Assembly: GCF_023973825.1 (NCBI RefSeq)
Contig: NC_090117.1
Coordinates: 62,001 to 126,000, forward strand
DNA from: Plasmodium brasilianum
Taxonomy: Eukaryota > Apicomplexa > Aconoidasida > Haemosporida > Plasmodiidae
Reading direction: 5' to 3'
Length of the DNA stretch: 64,000 nucleotides
Position numbers and translations under genes: made by a program. Under the pieces are notes generated by a model. It was not told where the DNA came from, did not search any database, and worked only from the letters and a program-made list of their open reading frames with translations. Position 1 is the stretch's first letter. Every line of letters starts with the position of its first letter. Positions 26,554 through 38,581 of this stretch are shown one piece after another.

Positions 26554-29500
26554 AATATAGATTTTTAATACTGTAATATATTAATAAGAGAAAATAATAA
26601 CAACAAAATAATATAATTATAATATTAAAAGATGTTATATTTTTATTTGAAGTATTTATTTATTATATTTTTTTAAAAAAATGAATGCATATAACTATAA
26701 TATATATTACAGCAGAGGCAAAAAATATATACTTTAAAAATTATCATATAATTTCTGACTTAATACAACTTATATATAAACGTATTTTATTAAAATATTA
26801 TAACTATAGTCCATTTATAAATATTATGAGTATATATGTTAAATATATAATATATTAGATTAATTAAAAAATTCCTTATTTAATATTTATAAAAATAAAA
26901 TAAACATGAATTATAAGATATCTTAATATTTCTAATTATTAATTTCATGCAGGACATCGATATTAGAGAGTATATATATCACATTATTCTATACATTCAG
27001 ATATTATTAACTAAAGTTAACGATATATTTAAATTAACATTTATAATACAACAGGTATTATATTTTGGAAAAATGGAGTATTCTGTAATAACATAAATTA
27101 TTATAATAATAGATTATTATAATGTTCACTAAAAAAAGAAATAAGCTGAAGTACATTTTATGTTATGTAAATTATAGTATCTTCAATCTCTTATGAACTG
27201 TTAGGTATATAAAATAGCAAATTTATAAGATAATAACAAATGCATGATCTAAAATATATATTGAATCTTAACAAATTATAATTCTTTAAATTTGTATCAT
27301 AATTTTGTAATATTGCAATTTTTCATTAAGCATATTTAATAAGTTCTAAATTAAATGTTTTTGATTTATACGACATTTTTTCTTTAAATAAAAATATATA
27401 TTTAGAATAAATAATTATATAATAAAGAAAAAAAATAAAATTTTATACTTATAGTTTAATTTTATGTTTGTTTTCCTTCTATATAAAATATACTTCTATA
27501 TTGAAACATTAAAAATTATATAATGCGTACATAAGATGTTTTTATAATTATTTATGATAAAATAAAATAAATTATATTATGCATCTCCTTAATTAATTAC
27601 TTTTTGAAATATCGTTTTATTACGTTCATGATAAATACATTCTTATTATAGTATATACCATATCTGTACAAATATACAATGTATATAATATTTTTTTTCT
27701 TTTTAATTTAAATATACCATTTAATAATTAAAAATTTTTAGAATAATTGATTTTTAATCTTATTTGATATTCATTTTATTATTTATTTTTTAGTTCAAAT
27801 AATATTTATTGAAAAGTCTTAAGTTTTTTCTAGTTAAGGTATTATTCATCAGTAATAAAATTTATATTCTCTTCTAATAATATAAGTATACACTAATTCT
27901 CAGTTCTATTATATTTAACATTTATATTTTCGCTTTTTCTAACAACATTACTGTTAAAAGTAACTTAATATTTTAAAAATCATATTAAAATGTAATATAC
28001 ATTAGTAAAAAAGGTATATACATAGACAGAATTTGTTGTTAATATATTTTTCTGTGCATTATAATATTTTATAAATTGTCTGATATATATTTAATTTCAT
28101 ATACTTTTTTTTTTACATCAACTGATAGATTTTATTCTAGTATGAGTAAATTATTCTAGCGTAATTTTTCACAATACAGAATCATATATATTTTGCATAC
28201 CATGTACTCTTTGGAAATTCTCGGTTATATCTATCAACTTTATGTTATTCAAGTATACGAAAATGTTTTTACGTAGTACTTTATTTTTTAAAATATATTC
28301 CAAAAGATTAAAGTATTCATCCAACTTTTAGTTTATTTTTCTGTTTCCTAATTTTAAATGATTTATATTATATAAATACTAAATTTCAAAAAAGATATTT
28401 AGTTGGGGGATAGATTTATTGCTACTTACTAAATATTTATAAATTATACTAATATAACATATACAATAATAACAATGCAAGATATGATTTAATTATAGGA
28501 TAGATATTTATTTAACAAAATGAAAATATATTTTGAGCATTCCTAAGTGTTCATAGTGAGATTAAAGTATAAACCGATATAATTTAGAAACTACTAAATT
28601 ATAATAAATGAAATATATATATTAATAATATTATTCATAAAACAATTAATTTCGTACATCTTTATAGTCTCAAAAAATAACGTAATAAAATAAAAATAGC
28701 TTCCCATATATATAAAATAATACTATATTAAAAAATATTCTACATAACAATTCTTCACGATATATATATATCCTGTCGATTTTCTACATTCTATTTCAAA
28801 GATACCATTATCTTTAATAATTACACAGAAAAAAAAAACATATACATAAATCAATTTTATTTGTGTAAATAAAAAAGTAGCGAAACTACTTTCCACATTC
28901 ATGTATTAATAAAAATAATAGATAACTTTGAAATTAAATAAAAATATATATTTATATATTTAAAAAATATTAAGATAATTAAAGTATAATAATGCTGTTA
29001 TGTTGTATGTATAAGCTATAATGAGAAAATAAATATTAGAATTTATGTTGCATCAATATATCTATAAATATACATTAGAATTGTTCGTTGTCATTTTCTT
29101 AAGTTAACAGAAATATGATTATCTATTATAATTGCTATTATACGGAGAAGAAATATAAAAATAATATAGAAAGATATAATTGAAAAAAATCATAATATAA
29201 TTTATTATAATAATTATTTTATCTTTATAGTATAAAATACATGATATTTATATATCTCCGTAACAATATATATTCGACATATTATATAAATATATATTGT
29301 AATTACATTTGAATGTATATTATTATTATTGTGGAAATATAAATGTTGTTTCATTATGTTTTTCATCTATTTATTTAAAATTGTTTAGAAAGATTTTTAT
29401 AAATTTGTTTGTTTATATTTATTATTACATCTTTTGATTTTTTCTTTTGATATTTAATAAAGTAATACTCGACTCAAAAAAACCATTGTAAGAATTAAAG

Positions 29501-29917
29501 TATCTGGTAATACAAAATATAGTGTTTCCCAGATGTTACACTGAATAGAATTAGCACATAAACACTGTTGTTACATATTATAGAAAATAACATAATTAAC
29601 AGAATCAAAACTAATAATATTTTGTTAATTAATATACATTTTACTAAATATAATATGATATACTCATTATATGCTTTTTTGCTAATCTAAAATATAATAT
29701 AAAATTTTCTAATAGATTATGTTCAAAATAGCATTAACATTAATAGCTCATATAAATGAGCGTAAAATATTATTTTTGCATTATTTCTATGTGCTACTTA
29801 TATTCTCATTATATTTTTATTCTTTTTTATACTGTATAATAGAATATTCCAAAAATTAAACTTTTCATTCTTCATATGAGTATGAAAAAGAACCACCAGT
29901 GCAGTATTATACGTAAA
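26554..29917. other. Intergenic spacer of the right fam-m/pir cassette
   Basis: No gene. A weak copy of the upstream block lies at 26808-26826. From about 27.6 kb, stretches resemble 9.8-12.1 kb, consistent with one segmental duplication. Confidence 0.45.
26808..26826 (-). promoter_or_regulatory. Weak upstream block of the second fam-m gene
   Basis: agtccatttataaatatta on the + strand, about 255 bases upstream of the ATG. It keeps only the right part (catttataaatat) of the shared block. Confidence 0.3.
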
Positions 29918-30889
29918 TTACCAATTTTTTACAGAATGGTAACCTATACAAAATCTTCCGTTTTCGCAATGTGAAATCTCATTTTCAGAAGATATTTCTA
30001 ACAATTCACCTGATACTTCTGGAGCTATGTTCTGTGTTGTTCTTCGTTTATTATTTATACGATTCCGAATACGTGGTCCAAGAGGACTAAACTATTATAT
30101 AAAACAAAAAAAGATGAAAAATGTTATATATATATATATATAAATATATAATAATATTTTAATTAAAAATTTAGTGCATATATTTTTCTGATTTTTCATA
30201 ATTTTTAACGATAATTTTTATAATACCTTATAGAAAATAAAAAGAGTAATTAGAAAAATTCCCATAAGTGTAAAACCCACAGATAAAGCAGACTTCAGTT
30301 CAGTTGAAACATGACAATTATAGATAGTTTTATTCCTGTCACACGAAAAACTATCAAATGCATGATTTTTTAATTGTTCCCACAATTTTTCAATTATTTC
30401 TTCCCATAATATTGTGCTATTTTCACAATTAGGGCCTTCATTTATATATGTAATTTTTTTTTTTTCTAACCATTCATTCAATAAACCACAGTACTCAGGA
30501 GCACTAACAATATAAATTCCACCTATCATTGTATTTATTACGTCTTTATTTTTATAATTAGTATCAAGCTTACAACCAATTTTATATAAGTAATTATGTG
30601 TTTCCTTTATAGGATTTAATAATGAAAACGACATTGATGAATCTGCAAGTTCAACATCTTGTTCAAAATATCCCAATATTTCATCTTTCTTACCTATATC
30701 TAACATCTTCAGAGTAAAGGAAAAAAAATAAAAAAAAAGGACATAAAGAAGATAATACTAATATATTAAAAAAAATTTTAAATTAATATGAAATGATATA
30801 TGCCTTATAATAGTCAAATTAATTCTTATAGATTATTAGGTAAATTAAATGTATTATAATATATTTACGGGCATCTTTAAAAAATTCAT
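29918..30889 (-). CDS. pir: PIR protein, short form, three exons
   Basis: Proposed exons are complement(join(29918..30091,30227..30706,30869..30889)), 224 residues. The last intron is clear: FYK|gtatta...taatag|TTT joins the membrane segment (about 145-165, SALSVGFTLMGIFLITLFIF) to a PIR tail, FSPLGPRIRNR...CIGYHS. Exon 2 holds PIR-type cysteines, IGC, then EYCGLLNEWL, then NCEN, SCDR and NCHV before the membrane. The first exon is tentative: MNFLKMP|gtaaat at 30889-30869, phase 0. The acceptor ctctgaag before 30706 is poor, and exon 2 itself starts with ATG, so translation from 30706 is an alternative. PIRs are variant proteins of the red cell surface or interior. At 224 residues it is shorter than most PIRs, and the region before the first Cys is reduced. 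All three exons are open. Confidence 0.75.
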
Positions 30890-33800
30890 TTAAATGTGAT
30901 TAAATTAATAATAAGTAATTGTAATATTCCCATATATACTAGTTTATATATAATGTAAAAGATATATAAATATTGCATTTTTTGCTCAAATGTTTAAGAA
31001 ATTAAAATATAATATTTTTATTAATTATTAACAATGAAATAAATGGACATAACACATTTAATAATATTTTATTAAGTAATTCAAGCTGGTCAAAACAATT
31101 TTTATTGTAAAAATGATAAAAAAATCTGATCTTTATATATTTTTTCTATTAAATACTTATAATATATAGCTTAAACAATAAATTATTATTGATATAAAAA
31201 TTTTAGTAAATTATTACCTACTATAAATTTTTATTTTTTCTAATAAACTTATTTAAAGGATATTTGTTAAATATTATTAATATTTAAAAGTTATAAAAGT
31301 AATATATTTTTTTAATTTATAATATTTCATAGATAACGAAAAACACATGCTAATAGTTAACCCAAGTTCTTTAATTTATTATATTTTATGACATAAATGA
31401 GAAGCAAAAAAATAAGTTATATATATGTTATATAAACGAAGTTATATTAAGATAAATATAACATAAAATAATGATTAAGTAATTCTGTAATTTCTTTTAC
31501 CTTTCGTTATGTATAATTCAAAAACATTAAGAGTTCAAACTTTTCTATTCTTCTAGAACACGTATATTTAAATGTAAAGATTTTACCCGATCATTTTACC
31601 ACTTAAACTTTTTTACATTATTTTGTACATATAAATTTTGCTCATGGATTTATATATTAATAAGACATAAAGATTTTGCCAAAAAAAAATTTCAGAAGTA
31701 TCAAGTAAAAATTTTTGCTTCGAATAAATTATATAATTTTATAATGATAATAACACCAATGTTGCAAAAAATAGAGAAAGAGTAAAATCCATTTTATTCC
31801 ATAAAAACCAGAACGAAATAAAAAATTTCTTCCTATTATTATTACGATTATCAATTTATATAATAATTTAAGCATAAAATACATTAACCTAAATATAATA
31901 ATATGTATGCATATATGAAAATTTATAAATATTGAAAATCTAAAACTTGTACTTAAAAATAATAAAATTCTGAACATTACTCGATTTCATTGTATACTTC
32001 TTTAAATATAGGTATAAGAAAAAGTATCATAAGCATAAGAGGTAATTTTCTTTCATTTTTCTATATAAGATAAATTTGAGATAATACTATATATCGTTAA
32101 GTAATATATTTAGTGTTACTTCCAGATGTTTTCTTTGCGTTCAGATTGACTTCTCACTTATCTTGTATATATAAAATGTTTTCATCAAAAATAAAATTCC
32201 TCAGCTTGGAAATATTTTCTTATATAAAGCATTATATATATGTAACATAGTGTTATTCATATTTTTACTTAATTCCATACCTTTAATGAACACCAGAAAA
32301 TGTTATAAATAATAAAATTACGGTGACTATATATTTTAGTAAAGAATAAGCTAATTTGTAAAATGTAATTTTTGCAAATTATATTTTTAAAGCATATTCA
32401 TTTAGAATACTACTCAGGTACATTTTTTTCCTTTTTTGTGTTTACTTAATAATTTCTTTATGAATATGATTGATTTAACTTCAAGAAAAAAACTTAGATT
32501 TTTACAGTTAAATTAAAAAAAATAAAATATACCTTAAAAATATGTAATTTGGAAAATTCATATTTTCTATATTGAAATTACAAATATTAGAAAAAAATAT
32601 ATATTTTTTTTCAATTATATATGATGAAGATACAAAGTTTTTTATTATTATTTACCTTTTAACTTACTAATATGATAATTCTGCTTAAGTAAAAATAATG
32701 ATATGAATGTACAAATCATGCAAATTTATATTCTAATATAATTATGTATATACAAGGAAAGTTTTATTAAATCATAATCATGCAATATTCTATTAAAACT
32801 TTATTAAATAAAATTATTTATTCCTTTTTAAAGAATTGTTTTTTTTTTTTTGAACACATTTTTCATTATATATAATTTTAAAAAAAAATAAAATTTATTC
32901 TACAATTATGTCTATATTAAAAATATTAGAATATACCATTTAAAAAAATTCATTTAATAGTATAATATAAAAATATTTAATATATAAAGCACGTTCACTA
33001 ATTTATATAATTTAATTAAATATAAAATTTCCTCCATATATAAATTAGTGTATATTTTAAAATATTTTTTTATTAAATTGTTCTTTTACATTAATATATG
33101 CATTTTAAGATTATCAAATTACAATACATATAATCAGTATATTGTTTTATTTTTATTTATTTTGTACTATTATTATGAAATATGAGAATTTAATTATATT
33201 CTAAAACGAAATTGATTATAACTTGAACATTAATGTATATATTCTTTTTAATTACATTACTATTGTTCTTATAACTATTACATATTTAATTTAGAATTCA
33301 GACAATTATTACAGTTTATTCGTGATATATAAGTATTTTCCTATATATATCGAACATTCATTATTATTAATTTTTAACGTTGCTCCTTAAAATTAATTCT
33401 TATATATTTCTGTCATTTACATATATTCGTTATATATATTTGTGTTTTTTCTTTCTATTTTTGATATAAATAAAAATTTTAATATATTAAATGTAGAAGG
33501 TATAAGTTAAACATAATATTTTATGATTTTAATATTAACTGGTTTATGTAGCCTTTAATACAGTTTAGCATAATGTACTCCTAGAATTTTCTATACTATG
33601 AAGTTATTTAATTAAATCTAATATTATATTAGAGAAGTACAAAAATAATAGCACAGATAATATTGAGAAGTAATATATAACCTTTCCATTATTTAATAGT
33701 AAATAAATAATAATTAGAAAGAAATCCAACAAATTATCTATTAATTTTTATTAATTATTGTCCATTAAATTAATCTTTTAACGATATAAAATATAAATAA

Positions 33801-34699
33801 AATATATAAATTATTTAAATATAAATTTCCAATATAATATATATTCATTTAATATGTAAAAAACTAAGTTAACAATCTAATTAAATACAAAAGTAATATA
33901 ACATTTGGCTTTAAAAACTTCACTGAATTCTAATAATTTGTAATTCCCAAGTTTATAAGCAGCTATATGTAATCCATAAATAGAAAAGTGCATCATTTCA
34001 TTATATATTTATAATTTCACATTTAGACTATGAAAATAACTAACTCTGTTAAAAATATTTTTACATTTAGTACCTTTTATAAAACAATTCTCACAAAAAA
34101 TACTTTGTAGAATAAATATAAAAATTTTGCATTAGTGAAATAAAAATTTACATTCATTCTACTGTTACGAAAATTATTCATATGCAATAACTGAAAGCAA
34201 AAAAAAGACGTATTTACTGTTAATTTATCAAAAATAATATATTTTCTTAGTTATCCAATCAAATAATCATTTTAGACAAGATCCAATTAAAAAACAGAAA
34301 GAAAAAAATTATAGTCAAATAGATATTACCCCACTCCAATAAATTATATGAATTACTCCATTACATATTAATTTTAAAGAATATATATATATTTTATTTA
34401 TGAAATCTATTTTAATACTCACATGTTGTATATATGCAAAATATACAATTAATCTGAAGCCATGCGTTAAAACACAGATTGAAAATTATTCAAACATTTA
34501 AAAATTCAAATTAACAAAAAAATTCAGAGCACACTTTTTTATTGTTACCCTATAAAAACACCAATATATAATGGTATATTTATAATATAAAAAAATAGTT
34601 ATTGTCATTGTAGTTAAGTATAACACTAAAGATATGATATATATGTTAAATTTCCCTTTACAGAAAAACACATTAAATCTTATTTAATTTTTTTATGGA
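30890..34699. other. Intergenic spacer
   Basis: The left part (to about 31.7 kb) is the duplicated pir upstream region shared with 13.04-13.85 kb. The rest is AT-rich with no recognised gene. An 82-codon minus frame at 31729-31977 is dominated by F/I/L and looks like chance. The right end carries the 3' flank block at 34502-34521. Confidence 0.45.
34502..34521 (-). promoter_or_regulatory. Conserved 3' flank block of the fam-m pseudogene
   Basis: aaattcaaattaacaaaaaa on the + strand, about 180 bases past the stop; a variant of the shared block. Confidence 0.35.
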
Positions 34700-35620
34700 T
34701 TAACTATTTTCATATTTTATAACTTTTTTATAGTAATAAACCATTCCTAATATAAAAATTACAGCAAAGTTAAGGAAAGGTACACAATAAAACAAAATAT
34801 TTGATGCATTTATTGCTTTTGATTCAGACCAATGTTCCATGGAAAACAATATAATAAAAATCCCCTCTACTTCATCTTTATTCAATATACCTGCAGATAT
34901 ATCATTGGTTTTTAACAATCCTAATAAATCCAATAATCCACCATTTGTAAGTTTCACCAAAGAAAGTTATAATATTGGTACTACCAATACCATGATAAAT
35001 AACAAAAGTAAAGCAATTCGTATTTTTCGTTTTTTACGTGCTACATTTTTGTACTCCTTATCATCAATTGTCTCGGTATTTTTAAGATAATCTTTATAAT
35101 CAAGTTCTTCAAATATTTTTTTTTCAAAATCGAAATATTTTTTTGTTTTATTCATATAGCATTTATTTTTCTTAACATCTTTGCCATATTCCTCGATATA
35201 TAATGAACTTCTACATGAATGTTTGTGTTTCTCATTTGTTTTTTTTTCATTATTATATATATTTTTCTTTTCTTTCGCTTCATTATTTGGCATTTCTTCT
35301 TTAAATTCTGCATTATTTTAATCCCTATCGTGTTTATATTTTGCTAATAATCGATCATTTCTTGTATAAAGTTTTCTACAAACATTGCATTTTCCATCCA
35401 AATCTTTATATAACGAGCTCTAAAGAAAAAAGAAAAATGTAAATATTTCTTATTTAAATAAAAAAATATTTTCAACTTAAAAAAAAAAATTAGTAAATAT
35501 AAATGAATACAATATATATAATACAAATGCCTCTGAATAGTATTATCATACCACGTCATCGTAAAAGTCACACATCCAAGTTAAAAGTATAAATGCTGAA
35601 ATTTTCATTAATAACAACAT
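34700..35620 (-). pseudogene. fam-m: fam-m-type exported protein pseudogene with two in-frame stops
   Basis: Exons are complement(join(34700..35419,35552..35620)). Exon 1 has no ATG at the usual place (CTA stands where the family has ATG). The first Met, 23 codons before the donor, reads MLLLMKISAFILLTW. The donor GTG|gtatga and acceptor ctttag|AGC are good. PEXEL-like RLLAK is kept (TRNDRLLAKYKHDRD). A TAA follows at 35320-35318 and another at 34969-34967, the second inside the first membrane segment (VVPIL*LSLV). Otherwise the frame is uninterrupted: KKYFDFEKKIFEELDYKDYL, and a second membrane segment with tail YYYKKVIKYENS. Both stops are explainable by single substitutions, so the loss looks recent. 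A truncated, soluble product from the first part is conceivable but unsupported. Confidence 0.8.
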
Positions 35621-35890
35621 AATCTTCTTTAACAACTTACAGTTTTCTAGTGTTCTAATATATTCAGAAATAGTTATATTTATAATATCCTATTATACAT
35701 TAAATAACAAATAGTAATATATATATTTTATCAGTTTCTGTTTATTATTTCTCCACAGAAAAATAATAATATATATATACATAAAATGCATCTTATAGTT
35801 CTAATCAAAATAAAATACCTTAAAATATATATTATAAATTTTTAATATTTACGTTATGAATAAAAATATAACTTAAAATAAAATACTATA

Positions 35891-35917
35891 ATTTTAATTC
35901 ATTTATAAATATCCAAA
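35891..35917 (-). promoter_or_regulatory. Conserved upstream block of the fam-m pseudogene
   Basis: attttaattcatttataaat on the + strand, about 270 bases upstream of the retained Met. It is preserved although the gene is broken. Confidence 0.4.
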
Positions 35918-37440
35918 AAGTATAAGTTAACTATATAACATAATAGAGTAATTACAAGTTTATTTATAGAAAAACTTCAATGTAAAATAAATTATATCAT
36001 ATATTAATATTTTCAAATGCCCATTTAATTTACAGCATAAAACGTATAGAATATGGATTTATTGTAATATATTATATATTGAGAGAATGATTTCTAATTT
36101 TATTTATGTTTTCCTAATATTAATTGAATTTTCTAAGATATTACACTTCCAAATAAGGTTTTTATTTATTTTATATAATATTAATTATTATAACTATACA
36201 ATAATTTCAATAGTCAATTAAGTAGTAAATAACCTGTATAATTTTTTTTTTTTTTGTGAAATATAATCCATTATTTAGTTGTCATATAAAGAGTAATTTA
36301 GATTACCAATTACAATATATTTAAAAATTTCAATTTATTAGATACTGCTCAATCCATGAAAAAATATATACATTTAAAAAGTAAATAAAAACAAATTATT
36401 TATTTCTGTATCATATATTTAAAATATTTTATTCTTAATTAAATTTAATTTGCACCATTATTACTAAATAGAAGATTTTTAAATTAATCCCCTTAATAGT
36501 TTCATTTTTTACCTACATATATTTGAAGCAATATTAATATATTAGAAAAATAAAAAAAAAGGGCATAGTAATATTAACATATAAGTGTTTCATACAATTG
36601 TCATAATTTTAAAATATTTCAAATAATGTAAATTTAATTATGGAATTAATATACATGTTATTAAATGCAAATTAGAAATAAGAAAGTGTAACAATATGAA
36701 TTACCAAAATATTTTATTTAGTAATTTTTCTACTGACAATTTTATAGCTAATATGTTAGTTTTTATTTGGTCTTTTACAAAAATACATTGTTAGAAAAAT
36801 TAATTTACAGACAAAGATTAAACGATGAATACAAACAAATAAATGTTCATTTTTTTAATAATACTTGCAGCAACAAGAATGTCTGTTCAATTATTTTCTC
36901 TACAAATAAGGTGTAATCCAGATAATCAAAAATATAAAATTACTATATTTGAAGAAAGTTACTGTAAAATTCCTAAATCAAATTTTGTTTTATCTTTTTT
37001 TTGAAAATATATTATTTTTCCACCGAATAAATTAAGAGTAAAGAAAAAAAAAATAAATTTAAAATACTATATTTGATGTTCAAAAAATAAAAAAAAAATT
37101 ATCAATACAATATATATAATTACTTCCTTTTATTATATACTACACAAGGCACTTAAATTTTTAAGTTAAAAATAATAGTTTGTTTTCTTAATAATCTTAA
37201 AAAATAATAATTTTATACTAGAATATGATAAAAAATGTAAAGCAAAATTATTTATAGTTAAAATATAAATTAACAAATGAATTCAATAAAATAGCATTTG
37301 TTGTAATGTTATATATTAATTTCAACGTACAAATATATATTCTTCATTGAAGCATGCATAAGAACAGAAATATATATATTAAGTTATAATAATTAATTCA
37401 TAATAAAGATTATATTAAATTACAAATTAAAAAACATTGA

Positions 37441-37459
37441 AACATTCACATTTACAAAA
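37441..37459 (-). promoter_or_regulatory. Conserved 3' flank block of the second fam-m-type pseudogene
   Basis: aacattcacatttacaaaa on the + strand, about 165 bases past the terminal TAG; one change from the copy at 25411. Confidence 0.4.
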
Positions 37460-37623
37460 TAGATAAAAACATAATTTTTTACATTTTCGTACAAATATGA
37501 CCACTTATATATATATTCATGTATAAATTATACGCAATTATTCTTATATTCAGTATGTCATTAAACATATTACAGATAGTATATAACATTAAAGTATTCT
37601 TTACAGAAATAAAAACATATTTC

Positions 37624-38581
37624 CTAATATTCATTGAACGTTTCCAAGGACTTAATTTTTTTATGTTTAATAACATTTTTATAATAATAAAAAATTCCCA
37701 GTATAAGCACATTAGCCAATATTAATTTGGGTACACAATACATTAGAATACCTTGGGCTTTGCATTGCACAGAAGGATTTTCTAAAAAATATGAGAGTCA
37801 CGAAGAGCTCGACGGGCCTGAAAATCCTGCTTCCCCATCACCCAAATCAGATATTGTACCATTTTCTAATAATGTAGAAAATACAATCAATAAATTAACA
37901 ATGGATGAATCTAATATAGGTATCATTAATACCACTACAAACAATACTGAAAGTAAAAACAGCCTTAATCCGTATTTTTTAAACTTTAATTTTTTATAAT
38001 CCTTATTAATTAAGATTATTTTTTTAAAAAAAGCTATACCATCAAGTCCATTCATTATTTTTTTTTCATAATGCTTATATGATTTGTGCAACATGGTACA
38101 TTTTTATTTTTCATAAGTTTCTTAATTAATTTTTTCTTATATAATAAGCTTCTATATCATTTTTCTTTTTTTTCTTTGTCCCATTTTTCATCATTAACTG
38201 TAAGTAATTTTTCGTTCTTTTTTTTTGTATTATATGGTATCTTTAATTCTAAATCTCCAACATTCGCAAAAACATCCTTTTTACATTTTCCTAATAATCG
38301 ATAAATTCGTGCATCTAATTTTCTACTGAAACCATACTTCTCATACAAGATTTTGTTAAACCTGCCCTAAAAAAAAAGATATGTAAATATTTCTTAAATA
38401 AATGGATAAATATTCCCATTATAAATAAAATAATTAATTGAAATAAATGTTAAACATATGAATACATATATGACCTCAAAAAGTGTTAACATAACATGTC
38501 ATTGTAAAAATGACATATCCAGTTTAATAGGATAATCATAGAAATTTTGAAAAAAAAGATAAACCTAATATTTTGTTCCAT
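37624..38581 (-). pseudogene. fam-m: fam-m-type exported protein pseudogene with frameshift, stops and lost donor
   Basis: Exon 1 (38495-38581, MEQNIRFIFFFKISM...) is intact for 29 codons, but the donor has lost a G. The sequence reads GACATGttatgt where relatives have ATG|gtatg, so correct phase-0 splicing is not possible. Exon 2 starts at 38366 (GRFNKILYEKYG) and keeps PEXEL-like RLLGK. It stops at TGA 38159-38157 (KEKKEK*), then needs a one-base shift near 38100-38110 to continue as YKHYEKKIMNGLDGIAFFKK. The first membrane segment follows (LFLLSVLFVVVLMIPIL). A second TGA is at 37800-37798 (GPSSSS*). The second membrane segment and tail (GIFYYYKNVIKHKKIKS) end with TAG at 37626-37624. KKIMNGLDGIAFF resembles a subgroup of exported proteins related to fam-m. 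Confidence 0.8.

Larger units (their letters stand above)
35621..37623. other. Intergenic spacer
   Basis: Contains the upstream block at 35891-35917 and the 3' flank block of the next pseudogene at 37441-37459. No open frame of interest. Confidence 0.5.

Noticed and set aside
31729..31977. 82-codon minus frame
   Set aside because: Composition (F, I, L, Y) is what AT-rich non-coding DNA gives; no start context, splice partner or family motif.
34700..35293. Reading the two TAA codons as reassigned sense codons
   Set aside because: Neighbouring genes of the same family end at TAA/TAG and have none internally, so ordinary stop codons in a pseudogene are the simpler reading.
35344..35571. 75-codon minus frame overlapping the fam-m pseudogene
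   Set aside because: It is in another frame across the intron and exon 2 start; the fam-m reading with RLLAK is the supported one.
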